64,000 bases of DNA from Pyrinomonadaceae bacterium MAG19_C2-C3 (GTDB taxonomy: Bacteria > Acidobacteriota > Blastocatellia > Pyrinomonadales > Pyrinomonadaceae), in the NCBI GenBank assembly GCA_024330265.1, contig JANDLT010000017.1, positions 1 through 64,000 of the forward strand, given 5' to 3'. A program made the position numbers and the translations under genes. Positions 26,465-34,957 of the stretch are shown piece after piece. How positions within the stretch are numbered: the stretch's first letter is position 1; each line of letters opens with the position of its first letter. The notes beneath the pieces are model-generated. The model saw nothing but the letters and a program-made list of their open reading frames with translations. It was not told where the DNA came from and did not search any database.

Positions 26465-27562
26465 ATGTTCGCAAACATCACCGGCAACGAAGCGACCAAG
26501 ACCCGTTTGCTTCGCATGATAAATTCAAACCGCGTTCCCGGCGCGCTGCTTTTCGCCGGAGCGTCAGGCGTCAGCAAACGGTTGTTCGCCATCGAACTCG
26601 CCAAAACTTTCAACTGTCTGAACCCGATTACGACGGGCATCGAGACGGGCGAAGCGTGCGATGTGTGCGGCGCGTGCCGTCGTATTGCGACGCTTGACGA
26701 TGCGCGCGAACGCATCGCCGCCAACGAAGCGGCGATTGTCTGGAGCGACCATAAAGATGTCGGCTTAATCGTGCCTGACGGCAGGTTTATCAAAATCGAA
26801 CAGGCGCGCGAGATTGCGCGCGAAGCCAACTTTCGACCCGCCGAAGGTCATCGCCGCGTCTTTATCGTTGACGACGCTGACCGCCTCAACGAAGCCGCCG
26901 CCAACGCTCTGCTTAAAACCCTTGAAGAGATGAACGCAACAACGTATCTCATCCTTGTTTCGTCGCGCCCCGATGCGTTGCTTCCGACGATTCGTTCACG
27001 CTGTCAAACTCTGCGCTTCGCACCGCTCACCGCCGCCGAAATCGAATCGCATCTTATCCACACCAAGCAGCGCGCCGGAGAGGAAGCCCGCCTCGCCGCC
27101 CGCCTCGCGCGCGGCAATCTCGCCCTCGCCCTCAATTTCAACCTCGATGCGTATCAAGCCCAACGCGAACAAATCTTGACCGTCCTCGATGCTTTAGCGT
27201 CGAAGCGCGACCGTGCGCGCGTGCTTCGCATCGCAGAGGAAATCAGCGACCCGAAACATAAAGAGGATTTTGAAAGCACGCTTGACACCTTCGAGATTAC
27301 AGTGCGCGACGTGTGGCATCTCGCGCTCCACGCGCACGACAATACAAACGACACCACACACGACGCTGCGACTATCAGCGCACCCGTCATCATCAACGGG
27401 GACATCGCCGCGCGTCTCGCCGCTCTCGCCACGCGCCTCGCACCGCGCACGCTCGCCCTGTTTCTCACACGCATTGACCGCGTGCGCCGCGAACTGCACG
27501 TCAACATCAATCGCCGCCTTGCCACCGACGCCCTGCTTCTCGGTATCATCGCCGAAACCTAA
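26465..27562 (+). CDS. holB: DNA polymerase III delta-prime subunit
   Basis: Clamp-loader subunit, about 365 residues from ATG 26465 (MFANITGNEATKTRL). An upstream ATG at 26414 would add 17 unrelated residues. It shows the AAA+ fold with a modified P-loop GASGVSKR, zinc-binding cysteines (NCLN, then CDVCGAC), FIVDDADRLNEAAANALLKTLEE and the sensor-1 region SRPDALLPTIRSRCQTLRF. delta-prime subunits normally lack ATPase activity, in line with the altered P-loop. The C-terminal 60 residues are basic. Confidence 0.92.
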   Translation: MFANITGNEATKTRLLRMINSNRVPGALLFAGASGVSKRLFAIELAKTFNCLNPITTGIETGEACDVCGACRRIATLDDARERIAANEAAIVWSDHKDVGLIVPDGRFIKIEQAREIAREANFRPAEGHRRVFIVDDADRLNEAAANALLKTLEEMNATTYLILVSSRPDALLPTIRSRCQTLRFAPLTAAEIESHLIHTKQRAGEEARLAARLARGNLALALNFNLDAYQAQREQILTVLDALASKRDRARVLRIAEEISDPKHKEDFESTLDTFEITVRDVWHLALHAHDNTNDTTHDAATISAPVIINGDIAARLAALATRLAPRTLALFLTRIDRVRRELHVNINRRLATDALLLGIIAET

Positions 27563-27607
27563 AGCCTTGCAAGAAGCGGTTTCCATAAACACGACCCGGA
27601 GCGAAGC

Positions 27608-27702
27608 AAATGTGGTAAATGGTAAATCGTTAATGGTCAATAGAAAGAACCTTCTGTTTCTCCATTCACTATCAACTATCCACTATCAACTATCAACTAT
27701 TC
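27608..27702. repeat. Inverted heptamer array before the receiver-HATPase gene
   Basis: The right arm, 27664-27702, carries five tandem units of the form (C/A)ACTATC. The left arm, about 27608-27642, carries related GGTAAAT/GGTCAAT words. The array ends one base before the ATG at 27704, so it occupies the whole ribosome-binding region. Confidence 0.8.
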
Positions 27703-27703
27703 T

Positions 27704-28564
27704 ATGAGCCACAAAATTTTAATCGTTGATGACGACCCGGAATTTCACCAACTCGTGCATACCGTACTCGTGCGCGACGGCTTCGATGTCGTTGATGCGT
27801 TCGATGCCTTCGCCGGATTGCAATGTCTCGCGGATACCTCCGTTGACCTCGCATTGCTCGACGTGATGATGCCCGGCATGGACGGGCTTGAACTGCTCGC
27901 CCGCTTGCGCGTCACGCATCCGCACCTGCCCGTGATTATGATGACCGCGATGACGACGCCGGAAACGGTCGTCGAAGCGTTGCGCGAACAGGCGTGCGAC
28001 TTTCTCTCCAAGCCGTTCGACATCCCCGACTTGACGACTGCCGTGCGCGCCGCGTTCCAACTTCAACCTTACGAAACCGCCGTCGAAGTCCTCTCGGCGC
28101 GTCCCGAATGGATTGAACTTCGCGTGCCGTGCGCGCCTTCGGCAATCGAACCGCTTGAGCGCATCATGTCGAAACTGAAAACCGATTTGCCGACGGACGT
28201 GCGCGAAGGCATCACTTACGCTTTCCGCGAAATGCTTCGCAACGCCATCGAACACGGCGGCAAAAACGACCCGAACAAGTTTGTCGAAGTCGGATACCTA
28301 CGCACCGCGCGCCTCTGCCTCTACCGCATACGCGATCCCGGCGAAGGCTTCTCACCCGAAGCCCTCGACCACGCCGCGATTTCAAATCCCGATGATGACC
28401 CGATGCAACACGAACGCATACGCGAAGCGCGCGGCATACGTCCCGGCGGCTTCGGCATCCTCATCGCCCGCAACATGGTTGATGAAATGATATACAACGA
28501 ACGCCACAACGAAGTCGTGCTGATTAAGTATCTGGACGACACGGAACGCCCTTCAACAAATTGA
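27704..28564 (+). CDS. Response regulator fused to an RsbW-like HATPase
   Basis: 286 residues. Residues 4-118 form a canonical receiver (KILIVDDDPEF, phospho-acceptor Asp53 in LLDVMMPGMDG, Thr and Lys at MMTAMT and LSKPFD). Residues about 140-275 form a GHKL ATPase domain of the anti-sigma/serine-kinase type: N box REMLRNAIEHGG, G1 RIRDPGEGF, G2 RPGGFGILIARNM. There is no DHp helix, so it is not a histidine kinase. Phosphorylation probably gates a Ser/Thr kinase or anti-sigma-factor activity. No partner anti-sigma antagonist is next to it. No Shine-Dalgarno is visible; a heptamer array abuts the ATG. Confidence 0.9.
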   Translation: MSHKILIVDDDPEFHQLVHTVLVRDGFDVVDAFDAFAGLQCLADTSVDLALLDVMMPGMDGLELLARLRVTHPHLPVIMMTAMTTPETVVEALREQACDFLSKPFDIPDLTTAVRAAFQLQPYETAVEVLSARPEWIELRVPCAPSAIEPLERIMSKLKTDLPTDVREGITYAFREMLRNAIEHGGKNDPNKFVEVGYLRTARLCLYRIRDPGEGFSPEALDHAAISNPDDDPMQHERIREARGIRPGGFGILIARNMVDEMIYNERHNEVVLIKYLDDTERPSTN

Positions 28565-28620
28565 TTTGTTGACTAACTTTCTTGACATAACCCAAACTTT
28601 TTTGACAGAGGCAAAACCGA

Positions 28621-28953
28621 ATGAACGTAAAAGTCAGCGTCAGTCAGCTTCAAAAATATCTACCCGAAATTCTCAACCGCGCCGTCGCGGATGATGATGT
28701 TTGCGTTGTCGAGCGCGACGGCGAAAACATCGCGGTCATCGTCAGCTTGCGCGAATGGCGGCGGCGCACCGTCGGCGAACAGCTTGACGCGCTCGGCACG
28801 GAATACCGGATTACCGCAGACGGACAACAGCGTACCGAAGCACTGCTTGCCAAAGAGCGATTGACTCCCGCTGAAGAAAAGGAACTCGAAACTTTACTCA
28901 CCGAAGCCGACGAAATCATGCTCCGCCGCGCCGAAGCGTTGGATAATCTGTGA
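28621..28953 (+). CDS. Phd/YefM-like antitoxin without adjacent toxin
   Basis: 110 residues. The N-terminal half (VKVSVSQLQKYLPEILNRA, VERDGENIAVIVSLREWRR) matches the Phd/YefM DNA-binding dimer fold, and the C-terminal half is a charged helix (LTPAEEKELETLLTEADEIMLRRAEALD). Such proteins repress their own promoter and neutralise a partner toxin (Doc, RelE/YoeB or VapC). No toxin-like frame lies within 230 bases on either side; the next gene is a secreted protein. It may be an orphan regulator or use a distant toxin. Confidence 0.8.
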   Translation: MNVKVSVSQLQKYLPEILNRAVADDDVCVVERDGENIAVIVSLREWRRRTVGEQLDALGTEYRITADGQQRTEALLAKERLTPAEEKELETLLTEADEIMLRRAEALDNL

Positions 28954-28985
28954 GTTGCATTTCCGCTTAATTAAGTACCTAACCG

Positions 28986-29041
28986 AGTCACCTGTCATCA
29001 TTTGCACGCGCTTGAATGCGTGCGAATAACGACAGGTGACA
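28986..29041. terminator. Long hairpin after the antitoxin-like gene
   Basis: 10-bp outer stem GTCACCTGTC/GACAGGTGAC, then an imperfect inner stem with GCACGC/GCGTGC. About 56 bases in all. It has no U-run but is well placed as a 3' end structure, or it may be a small repeat. Confidence 0.5.
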
Positions 29042-29185
29042 AGTTTTTACTGCGCCGCCTTCACACCCGAATAGAGCGGGAAAACCGTTTTGTTATGATT
29101 TCCGGCACGGTATGTTGATTGCCAAGCGTGATAAGGAAGAAAACAATTTCATCCTTCTCGACAGGTAAGTTTCAGGTCACTCACC

Positions 29186-29692
29186 ATGTTCAAAAAAATC
29201 ATCGCCCACATCACATTAAGTTTAACGTTCTTCAATTTGGCGGCGTTCGTCCCCGCGCAATCGCCTTCACCGAACAAGCAACCATCACAAGCGACGGCGA
29301 CGCTTCGCGCCGTTCCCGTCGGCGGCAGTCTGGTCGTCGAAACGAGAGACGGCAAAAGCACGAAAGCGAAGTTTCAATCCATCACCGATTCGACGCTCTT
29401 TGTCTCGCGCAAAAGCAGGACGATTGAATTTAATTTAACCGACGTGCGGCGGGTCTTTCGCGTCACGGGCAGGTCACGCACAAAGACAACACTCATCGGC
29501 GGGGCGGTCGGGGCGGCAATCCCTATCGGCTTGGTCGCCATCGCGGGGGCGGCTGACGACACGGGCGGAAGCGATGGCGAAGTGGCAGCGATTGCTCTCG
29601 GTGCGGGCGCGCTTGGGGCGGCAATCGGGGCGGGCGTCGGCGCGCTTGTCGGACGCGGGCGCAAGCGCGTGTTGATTTATGAAGCACCTTGA
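29186..29692 (+). CDS. Secreted protein with glycine-zipper region, unknown function
   Basis: 168 residues. Signal peptide ends FVPAQ. Residues about 45-95 form a small beta-rich region (GGSLVVETRDGKSTKAKFQS...FVSRKSRTIEFNLTDVRRVFRV), followed by a Gly/Ala-rich segment (TLIGGAVGAAIPIGLVAIAGAA and LGAGALGAAIGAGVGALVGRG) resembling glycine-zipper membrane-inserting modules. Probably envelope-associated. Function is not recognised. Confidence 0.8.
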   Translation: MFKKIIAHITLSLTFFNLAAFVPAQSPSPNKQPSQATATLRAVPVGGSLVVETRDGKSTKAKFQSITDSTLFVSRKSRTIEFNLTDVRRVFRVTGRSRTKTTLIGGAVGAAIPIGLVAIAGAADDTGGSDGEVAAIALGAGALGAAIGAGVGALVGRGRKRVLIYEAP

Positions 29693-29707
29693 AATATAGA
29701 AGCCTAA

Positions 29708-29830
29708 TACAGACTTGCACAACAATATGAGATTGACTGTTTAGAGGCGGGCTATGCCCGCCGCCCGTCGGTCACGCGCGGCGGGCATAGCCCGTCGCTA
29801 AACAATCTCACGTTGATTTGCAGTTCAGTA
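29708..29830. mobile_element. Small MITE-like inverted-repeat element
   Basis: About 120 bp. The two ends are imperfect ~50-bp inverted repeats, sharing GAGATTG, TTTAG and GGGCTATGCCCGCCG. They are bounded by TA on each side (29708-29709 and 29829-29830) with ends CAGACTTGCA and TGCAGTTCAG. TA duplication would suit the IS630/Tc1 type, but no transposase is encoded. Confidence 0.6.
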
Positions 29831-29839
29831 TAAGAGCAT

Positions 29840-29879
29840 AAAGAAGGGAGGCGATTTACAAATCGCCTCCCTTCTTTTT
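29840..29879. terminator. Strong bidirectional terminator (ispG)
   Basis: Perfect 17-bp stem AAAGAAGGGAGGCGATT with its complement, a 4-base loop and a T-run after the right arm and an A-run before the left arm. It ends ispG on the minus strand and the preceding gene region on the plus strand. Confidence 0.9.
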
Positions 29880-29899
29880 ATTTCCGTGCGGTGAACGGC

Positions 29900-31015
29900 T
29901 TATGTGATTTGCACGAGTTGCGGTTCATCGTGTTTGGCATAAGCACCTTCCGCGACGAGTTTTTCGGCTTCGCGCACAAAGGCTTCGACAATATCCGCCC
30001 CCGCGACTTTACGCATCGGGACGCCGTTTTTGTAAATCATCCCGACGCCGCGCCCGAACGTCACGCCCAAATCGGAATCGTGGGCTTCGCCGGGTCCATT
30101 GACCGCGCAACCCATTATGGAGAGGTGAAGCGGCTCTTTGATGTGCGCCAGACGGCGTTCGATTTCGGTCACGATTTCGACGAAGTTATCAATATCCAAA
30201 CGCCCGCACGTCGGACACGCGACGACCGTCACGCCGCGCTCTCGAAGTTCCAAAGACTTCAAAATTTCCCACCCGACGCGCACTTCCTCGTGCGGTTCGG
30301 CGGCGAGTGAAACGCGAATCGTGTCGCCTATGCCGTCGTGTAAAAGCACGCCCAGACCTATCGCGGATTTAATCGAACCCGCGAACGCCGAACCCGCTTC
30401 CGTCACGCCCAAGTGCAAAGGGTAATCAACACGTTCCGCCAACAGGCGATACGCGGCGACAGTGCGGCGCACGTCCGAAGCTTTGAGTGAAACTATCGTG
30501 TCGTGGAAATCCAAATCTTCGAGAATCTGTATGTGGCGCAGGGCGGATTCAACCATCGCTTCGGGCGTCGCCGTGCCGTATCGCGCGAGTAAATCTTTCT
30601 CAAGCGAACCGCCATTGACGCCGATGCGAATCGGAACTCTCTGGCTGGCGGCGGCGCGCACGACTTCGCGCACGCGCTCATGCGCCCCTATGTTTCCGGG
30701 ATTAAGTCTTAGTTTATCCACGCCCGCATCGAGAGCCATCAACGCGAAGCGATAGTGAAAGTGAATGTCCGCGACGAGCGGCACATCCGGCACGCGACGG
30801 CGAATCTCTTTGAGGGCAATCGCGGCTTCGCGGTCAGGCACGGCGACGCGCACAATCTCGCATCCGGCGCGCATCATCTCCTCAATCTGCTTTACCGTGC
30901 CTTCAACGTCCGTCGTATCGGTCTTCGTCATAGACTGCACGGCGACGGGCGCGCCGCCGCCGATTTGCACGTCTTTGACAAAGACCGCGCGGGTTTTCCG
31001 CATCTCTAATTCCAC
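29900..31015 (-). CDS. ispG: 4-hydroxy-3-methylbut-2-enyl diphosphate synthase IspG
   Basis: Iron-sulfur enzyme of the non-mevalonate isoprenoid pathway, 371 residues. TIM-barrel start VFVKDVQIGGGAPVAVQSM, VADIHFHYRFAL and KLRLNPGNIG; the cluster cysteines are in CPTCGR and MGCAVNGPGEA. GTG 31015 is favoured by GAGGTG 5 bases upstream; ATG 31003 is the alternative. It is the last gene of the minus-strand set truA, uppS, cdsA, dxr, rseP, ispG, and works two steps after dxr in the same pathway. Confidence 0.97.
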   Translation of the reverse strand: MELEMRKTRAVFVKDVQIGGGAPVAVQSMTKTDTTDVEGTVKQIEEMMRAGCEIVRVAVPDREAAIALKEIRRRVPDVPLVADIHFHYRFALMALDAGVDKLRLNPGNIGAHERVREVVRAAASQRVPIRIGVNGGSLEKDLLARYGTATPEAMVESALRHIQILEDLDFHDTIVSLKASDVRRTVAAYRLLAERVDYPLHLGVTEAGSAFAGSIKSAIGLGVLLHDGIGDTIRVSLAAEPHEEVRVGWEILKSLELRERGVTVVACPTCGRLDIDNFVEIVTEIERRLAHIKEPLHLSIMGCAVNGPGEAHDSDLGVTFGRGVGMIYKNGVPMRKVAGADIVEAFVREAEKLVAEGAYAKHDEPQLVQIT

Positions 31016-31050
31016 AAATTCACCTCAAAAACTGCGACGATTTCAAAACA

Positions 31051-31143
31051 ATCTCTGCGTCTCCTTTGCGACCTCTGCGTTTAATAAATGTTAGGTTTCA
31101 TTAACCGCAGAGGCGCAAAGAACACAGAGAAGGCGCAGAGGAG
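31051..31143. repeat. Dispersed CTCTGCG inverted repeat, copy 2
   Basis: Left half has CTCTGCG, CTTTGCG and CTCTGCG words; right half has CGCAGAGG, CGCAAAG and CGCAGAGG. It fills the gap between the rseP stop and the ispG start. Confidence 0.8.
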
Positions 31144-31164
31144 ACGAGCATATCCAAATGACGT

Positions 31165-32517
31165 TTAAGCGAAAAGTTTGAGTATGTCGTTGCCGAACGC
31201 GAAGACCATCAGCATCAGTAAAAGCACGAAGCCGACTTGTTGAATGCGTTCACGGACGACGGTTGATAATCCGATGCCGACCACGCCGAGCAGCCATTCG
31301 ACGCCGAGTATCACAATCGCCCCGCCGTCTAAAATCGGAATCGGAAGCAAATTCAAAATTCCGAGGTTCAAACTGATAAAGCCGAGCATCGTGAAGATGC
31401 CGACCCATCCGAGTTCGCGCGCCGCTTGCGACGTTACCTTAACGATGCCTATGGGACCTGAAATCGTGTCACGCGCCGAACGCTTGCCACTGAACACTTG
31501 ACCGAGCGCGTTGCCCGTGACGCGCAGCATTTCGAGATTGCGATTCACGCCGTAAGCCGCCGCGCCGAGAAGCCCGACGGGTTGCGGCGGAATGTTTAAG
31601 ATAGGAGCGATGCCGAGTTTCAAGCTGCCGTCGGCAACGCGGCGCGCACTTGCGGACAATTCCTGTCGCACGCCGTCGCGCTCAATCGTGAGACTTACGG
31701 GCGCGCCGTTTGAGCGTTCGATGTACTCCGTGACTTGAAACGGATCGGACACTTGTTCGCCGTTAATTGCGATGAGATGGTCATTCAACTTTATCCCGGC
31801 TTCGGCGGCGGCTGACCCGTCAGTCACGCTGCCTATCACAACAGGATAAGGACCGTAATCAAGCGCGAAGTCGAAAACGCCGAGTACTTCCTGACCTTCC
31901 ATCTTCTTTAACGGCGTCACCGTCAAATCAATCTCTCGCCCGTCGCGCTCAACCGTCACCGGCAAAGGTTGTTCAGGCGAAATAAGCGCGTCGTTGCGTA
32001 TGCGCTCCCACGAAGGATTTTCCGCGCCGTTAAACTTGACGATACGGTCGCCGACTCGCAAACCGGAGCGCGCCGCCGCGCCGTCCGCCCTGATGCCTTT
32101 GACGACGGGTGCGGGAGTCGGCGGTACGCCGTACAACATCGCCGCCCCGAACACGACCGCGAACGCCGTCACGAGATTGAATATGGGACCCGCGACGATG
32201 ACGAGAAACTTTTGCCAACGCGGACGCAAATCGAATCGCTCGCTCGCCGGAATATCGCTCGCGCCTTCGCCTTCAATCGCGGCGTTGGTTTCGTCGCCGC
32301 CGAGTTTGACGTAAGCACCGAGCGGAATCAGGCTCAAACGATAATCCGTGTGTCCGCGTTTGAAACCGAAAACGCGCGGACCTATTCCGATAAAGGAAAA
32401 GATTTCGACGCGAATCTTCAACATGCGGGCGACGATAAAGTGTCCGAACTCGTGAATTGTCATCGCCGCGCCAAGCACGATGATGGGAGCGAGAATAGCC
32501 AGTATTGATATATTCAT
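31165..32517 (-). CDS. rseP: RIP metalloprotease RseP (site-2 protease)
   Basis: 450 residues from ATG 32517 (MNISILAILAPI); the frame opens earlier at 32550 but those residues do not fit the first membrane helix. Zinc motif HEFGH is in TIHEFGHFIVARML, the second metal site is LPIPILDGGAIVIL, and two PDZ domains lie between (about 130-200 and 210-290, for example GLRVGDRIVKFNG and GIKLNDHLIAINGEQV). Inner-membrane protease that cleaves anti-sigma factors and residual signal peptides. It lies between dxr and ispG, the common arrangement. Confidence 0.95.
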   Translation of the reverse strand: MNISILAILAPIIVLGAAMTIHEFGHFIVARMLKIRVEIFSFIGIGPRVFGFKRGHTDYRLSLIPLGAYVKLGGDETNAAIEGEGASDIPASERFDLRPRWQKFLVIVAGPIFNLVTAFAVVFGAAMLYGVPPTPAPVVKGIRADGAAARSGLRVGDRIVKFNGAENPSWERIRNDALISPEQPLPVTVERDGREIDLTVTPLKKMEGQEVLGVFDFALDYGPYPVVIGSVTDGSAAAEAGIKLNDHLIAINGEQVSDPFQVTEYIERSNGAPVSLTIERDGVRQELSASARRVADGSLKLGIAPILNIPPQPVGLLGAAAYGVNRNLEMLRVTGNALGQVFSGKRSARDTISGPIGIVKVTSQAARELGWVGIFTMLGFISLNLGILNLLPIPILDGGAIVILGVEWLLGVVGIGLSTVVRERIQQVGFVLLLMLMVFAFGNDILKLFA

Positions 32518-32671
32518 AAAAAGGTAATGTCCGTCGTTCAACCTCGCCACTTTATTGAAAGCGGTGGCGGTAAAAAAGTTAGATGCAGTTTAAGCGGCGG
32601 TTCGCGGGGCGGTCAAACTTAAAGCATCTTGCATATTTGATTAAGCTTTGCTCGCGCCTGTTATGTCGTCG

Positions 32672-33856
32672 CTATGCGCTCACAACCTTTGTCAGATGCG
32701 CGATTGCCTTCCGTGCGTTCGCGCGGGCGAGGCGGTCAATGCGTAAAATCGTTTCCAGCGTGTCCGCCGCTTCCGCAGGCGTGGCGTGCATTACGTCTTC
32801 AATCACAACGGGGATGTCCGTCAAAGCGATGCGTTCATCGAGAAATGCTTGAACCGCTTCTTCGTTCGCCGCGTTCATCGCCGCCGGAACGGTTCCGCCC
32901 GCGGCAAGTGCTTCGTAAGCGAGACGCAAACACGGAAAGCGCGTCATATCGGGTGCTTCAAAATGCAGTCCGGCGAGGCGTGTCAAATCGAGCGGCTCAA
33001 GCGTGCCTTCGCATCTTTCGGGGTAAGTCAAGGCATACTGAATCGCGTGGCGCATGTCGGTCACGCCCATCTGCGCGATGACCGAGCCGTCAATCATCTC
33101 GACCATCGAATGCACGACGGATTCGGGATGCACCACGACCTCAATCGCTTCGCCCGCCGTTCCGAATAACCAATGGGCTTCGATGACTTCCAAACCTTTG
33201 TTCATCAGCGTCGCGGAATCAATCGTAATCTTCGCCCCCATTTGCCACGTCGGATGCCGCATCGCATCCGCGATTGTCGCCCGTTCCATCTCCGCGCGTG
33301 TCGCGTTGCGGAAGGGTCCGCCCGAAGCCGTCAAAATCAATCGCTTGACTTCACCCGCACGCTCGCCACGCAGACATTGATGCACGGCGTTGTGTTCGGA
33401 ATCAATCGGCAAAACTTCCGCCCCCGATTCGCGCGCCGTCCGCATCACGAGTTCGCCCGCCATCACAAGCGGTTCTTTATTGGCGAGTGCGACGCGCTTT
33501 CCGGCTTCGAGGGCGCGAAGCGTCGGAACTAATCCAACCGCCCCGACCGTCGCCGTCACGATTGTTTCCGCTTTCATATATGTGGCGACTTCAATCAACC
33601 CACTCTCGCCCGTGCGAATCATTGGAAGTTTGACATCCTTCGCACGCAAAAACCGCGCGACTTCACGCGCGCACTCATCATTTTCGACCGCGATTAACTC
33701 CGGGCGAAACCGCGCGACCTGCTCCGCGAGTTTCTCCGCATTGCGTCCCGCCGCCAACGCGACGACGCGAAACCGCCCGCCCATCGTCTCAATGACGCGC
33801 AACGTATTACATCCGATTGAGCCGGTCGAACCGAGTATGGCAATGCCTGTAGTCAT
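32672..33856 (-). CDS. dxr: 1-deoxy-D-xylulose 5-phosphate reductoisomerase
   Basis: 394 residues, first committed step to MEP. NADPH motif ILGSTGSIGCNTL at the start; ALANKEPLVMAGEL, LPIDSEHNAVHQCL (catalytic metal site), LTASGGPF and KITIDSATLMNKGLE are all intact. Start ATG 33856 lies directly beside a CAGTAGG heptamer array (33862 onwards) and has no Shine-Dalgarno, as for hisA. Confidence 0.97.
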   Translation of the reverse strand: MTTGIAILGSTGSIGCNTLRVIETMGGRFRVVALAAGRNAEKLAEQVARFRPELIAVENDECAREVARFLRAKDVKLPMIRTGESGLIEVATYMKAETIVTATVGAVGLVPTLRALEAGKRVALANKEPLVMAGELVMRTARESGAEVLPIDSEHNAVHQCLRGERAGEVKRLILTASGGPFRNATRAEMERATIADAMRHPTWQMGAKITIDSATLMNKGLEVIEAHWLFGTAGEAIEVVVHPESVVHSMVEMIDGSVIAQMGVTDMRHAIQYALTYPERCEGTLEPLDLTRLAGLHFEAPDMTRFPCLRLAYEALAAGGTVPAAMNAANEEAVQAFLDERIALTDIPVVIEDVMHATPAEAADTLETILRIDRLARANARKAIAHLTKVVSA

Positions 33857-33861
33857 GTAAG

Positions 33862-33932
<71 letters not shown>

Positions 33933-33937
<5 letters not shown>

Positions 33938-34751
33938 TTCCTTCAAAATAGATTCGCGCGAAATAGTAGATGAGCGGCGCGTTGAACAGCAAACTGTCGA
34001 GACGGTCGAGCAAGCCGCCGTGACCGGGCAGAATGTTCGCCGCATCCTTCGCTCCCGCCCCGCGCTTTAAGGCACTCTCGCTTAAATCTCCGACGACGCC
34101 AAGCACGTTCATCGTCATGGCAAGCGGCACGGCAACGGTCAACGGTAAATCACGAAAGAACGTGAAGTGCGCGATGATGGCGGCGATGATGCTTGCCGTA
34201 AAACCGCCCGCCGCGCCTTCCCAAGTCTTGCCGGGACTGATGCGCGGTGCGAGTTTGCGTTTGCCGAACGCGCGCCCCGTGTAATAAGCCGCCGTATCCG
34301 AACCCATCAGCACGAGAAAAAAGAACGTCAAAAGCTGCGCCGCCCGCCCGTCATCAAACTCCACGCGCACGCCCAGAACAAAACCGCCGAGCAGCGCGAC
34401 GTACAGCACACCAAGCACCGTCGCCGCCGTCGAGCCAAGCATGGACTCGAAACTTTTTTCGCTCAAAGCCGCCTTCGCCAACGCCGTGATGACCAGTGCG
34501 GCGAGGACGGCGGGCAACATAAAGAGCATCTCGCCGCCAAGATAAAACACCGTCAAGATGCCGACGGCGAACACCATTCCCAAACTTATATCGGGCTTCA
34601 AAGCGCGACGCGCGGCGAGCAGATAAAATTCGTAAAGTCCGAGTATGACCGCCGCGACTGCGAGCGCGACGAAAACTAATTCAAGTTGCGGAAACCAGAT
34701 TGATGCGATGAGAACAGGCAGCACGACAATCGCGGTCAGAAGACGCTTCAT
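33933..34751 (-). CDS. cdsA: Phosphatidate cytidylyltransferase CdsA
   Basis: Makes CDP-diacylglycerol for phospholipid synthesis. 272 residues with about seven membrane segments. The C-terminal signature is complete: SDTAAYYTGRAFGKRKL, ISPGKTWEGAAGG, GDLSESALKRGAGAKDAANILPGHGGLLDRLDS. The stop codon belongs to a heptamer repeat; the start ATG 34751 is also followed upstream by a GGGGTCG-type repeat with no Shine-Dalgarno. Between uppS and dxr, as in many bacteria. Confidence 0.95.
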
Positions 34752-34754
34752 AGT

Positions 34755-34957
34755 TAGAGATCAGGGGTCGGGGTTCAGGGGTCGGTGCTTAGGTTAAATA
34801 CTCAATCTGATTGTGGCATCACGCGGCGTGAAGCGACAACGGCGACGCAATGGCGGCGCGAAGTGGAATCAACGTATCAGACGTGAACGGGTTCGAGTTG
34901 ACCTTCAACCTCCGACTCCCGTCCCCCGTCCCCTGTCCCCTGCCTTCCTTCCCCGCT
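34755..34957. repeat. Heptamer-like inverted words spanning the uppS 3' end
   Basis: Words of the type CAGGGGTCGG at 34762-34786 and the complementary CCGTCCC/CCTGTCC words in tandem at 34915-34951. The second arm is inside the uppS reading frame and encodes its Gly/Arg/Glu-rich tail. Confidence 0.7.
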
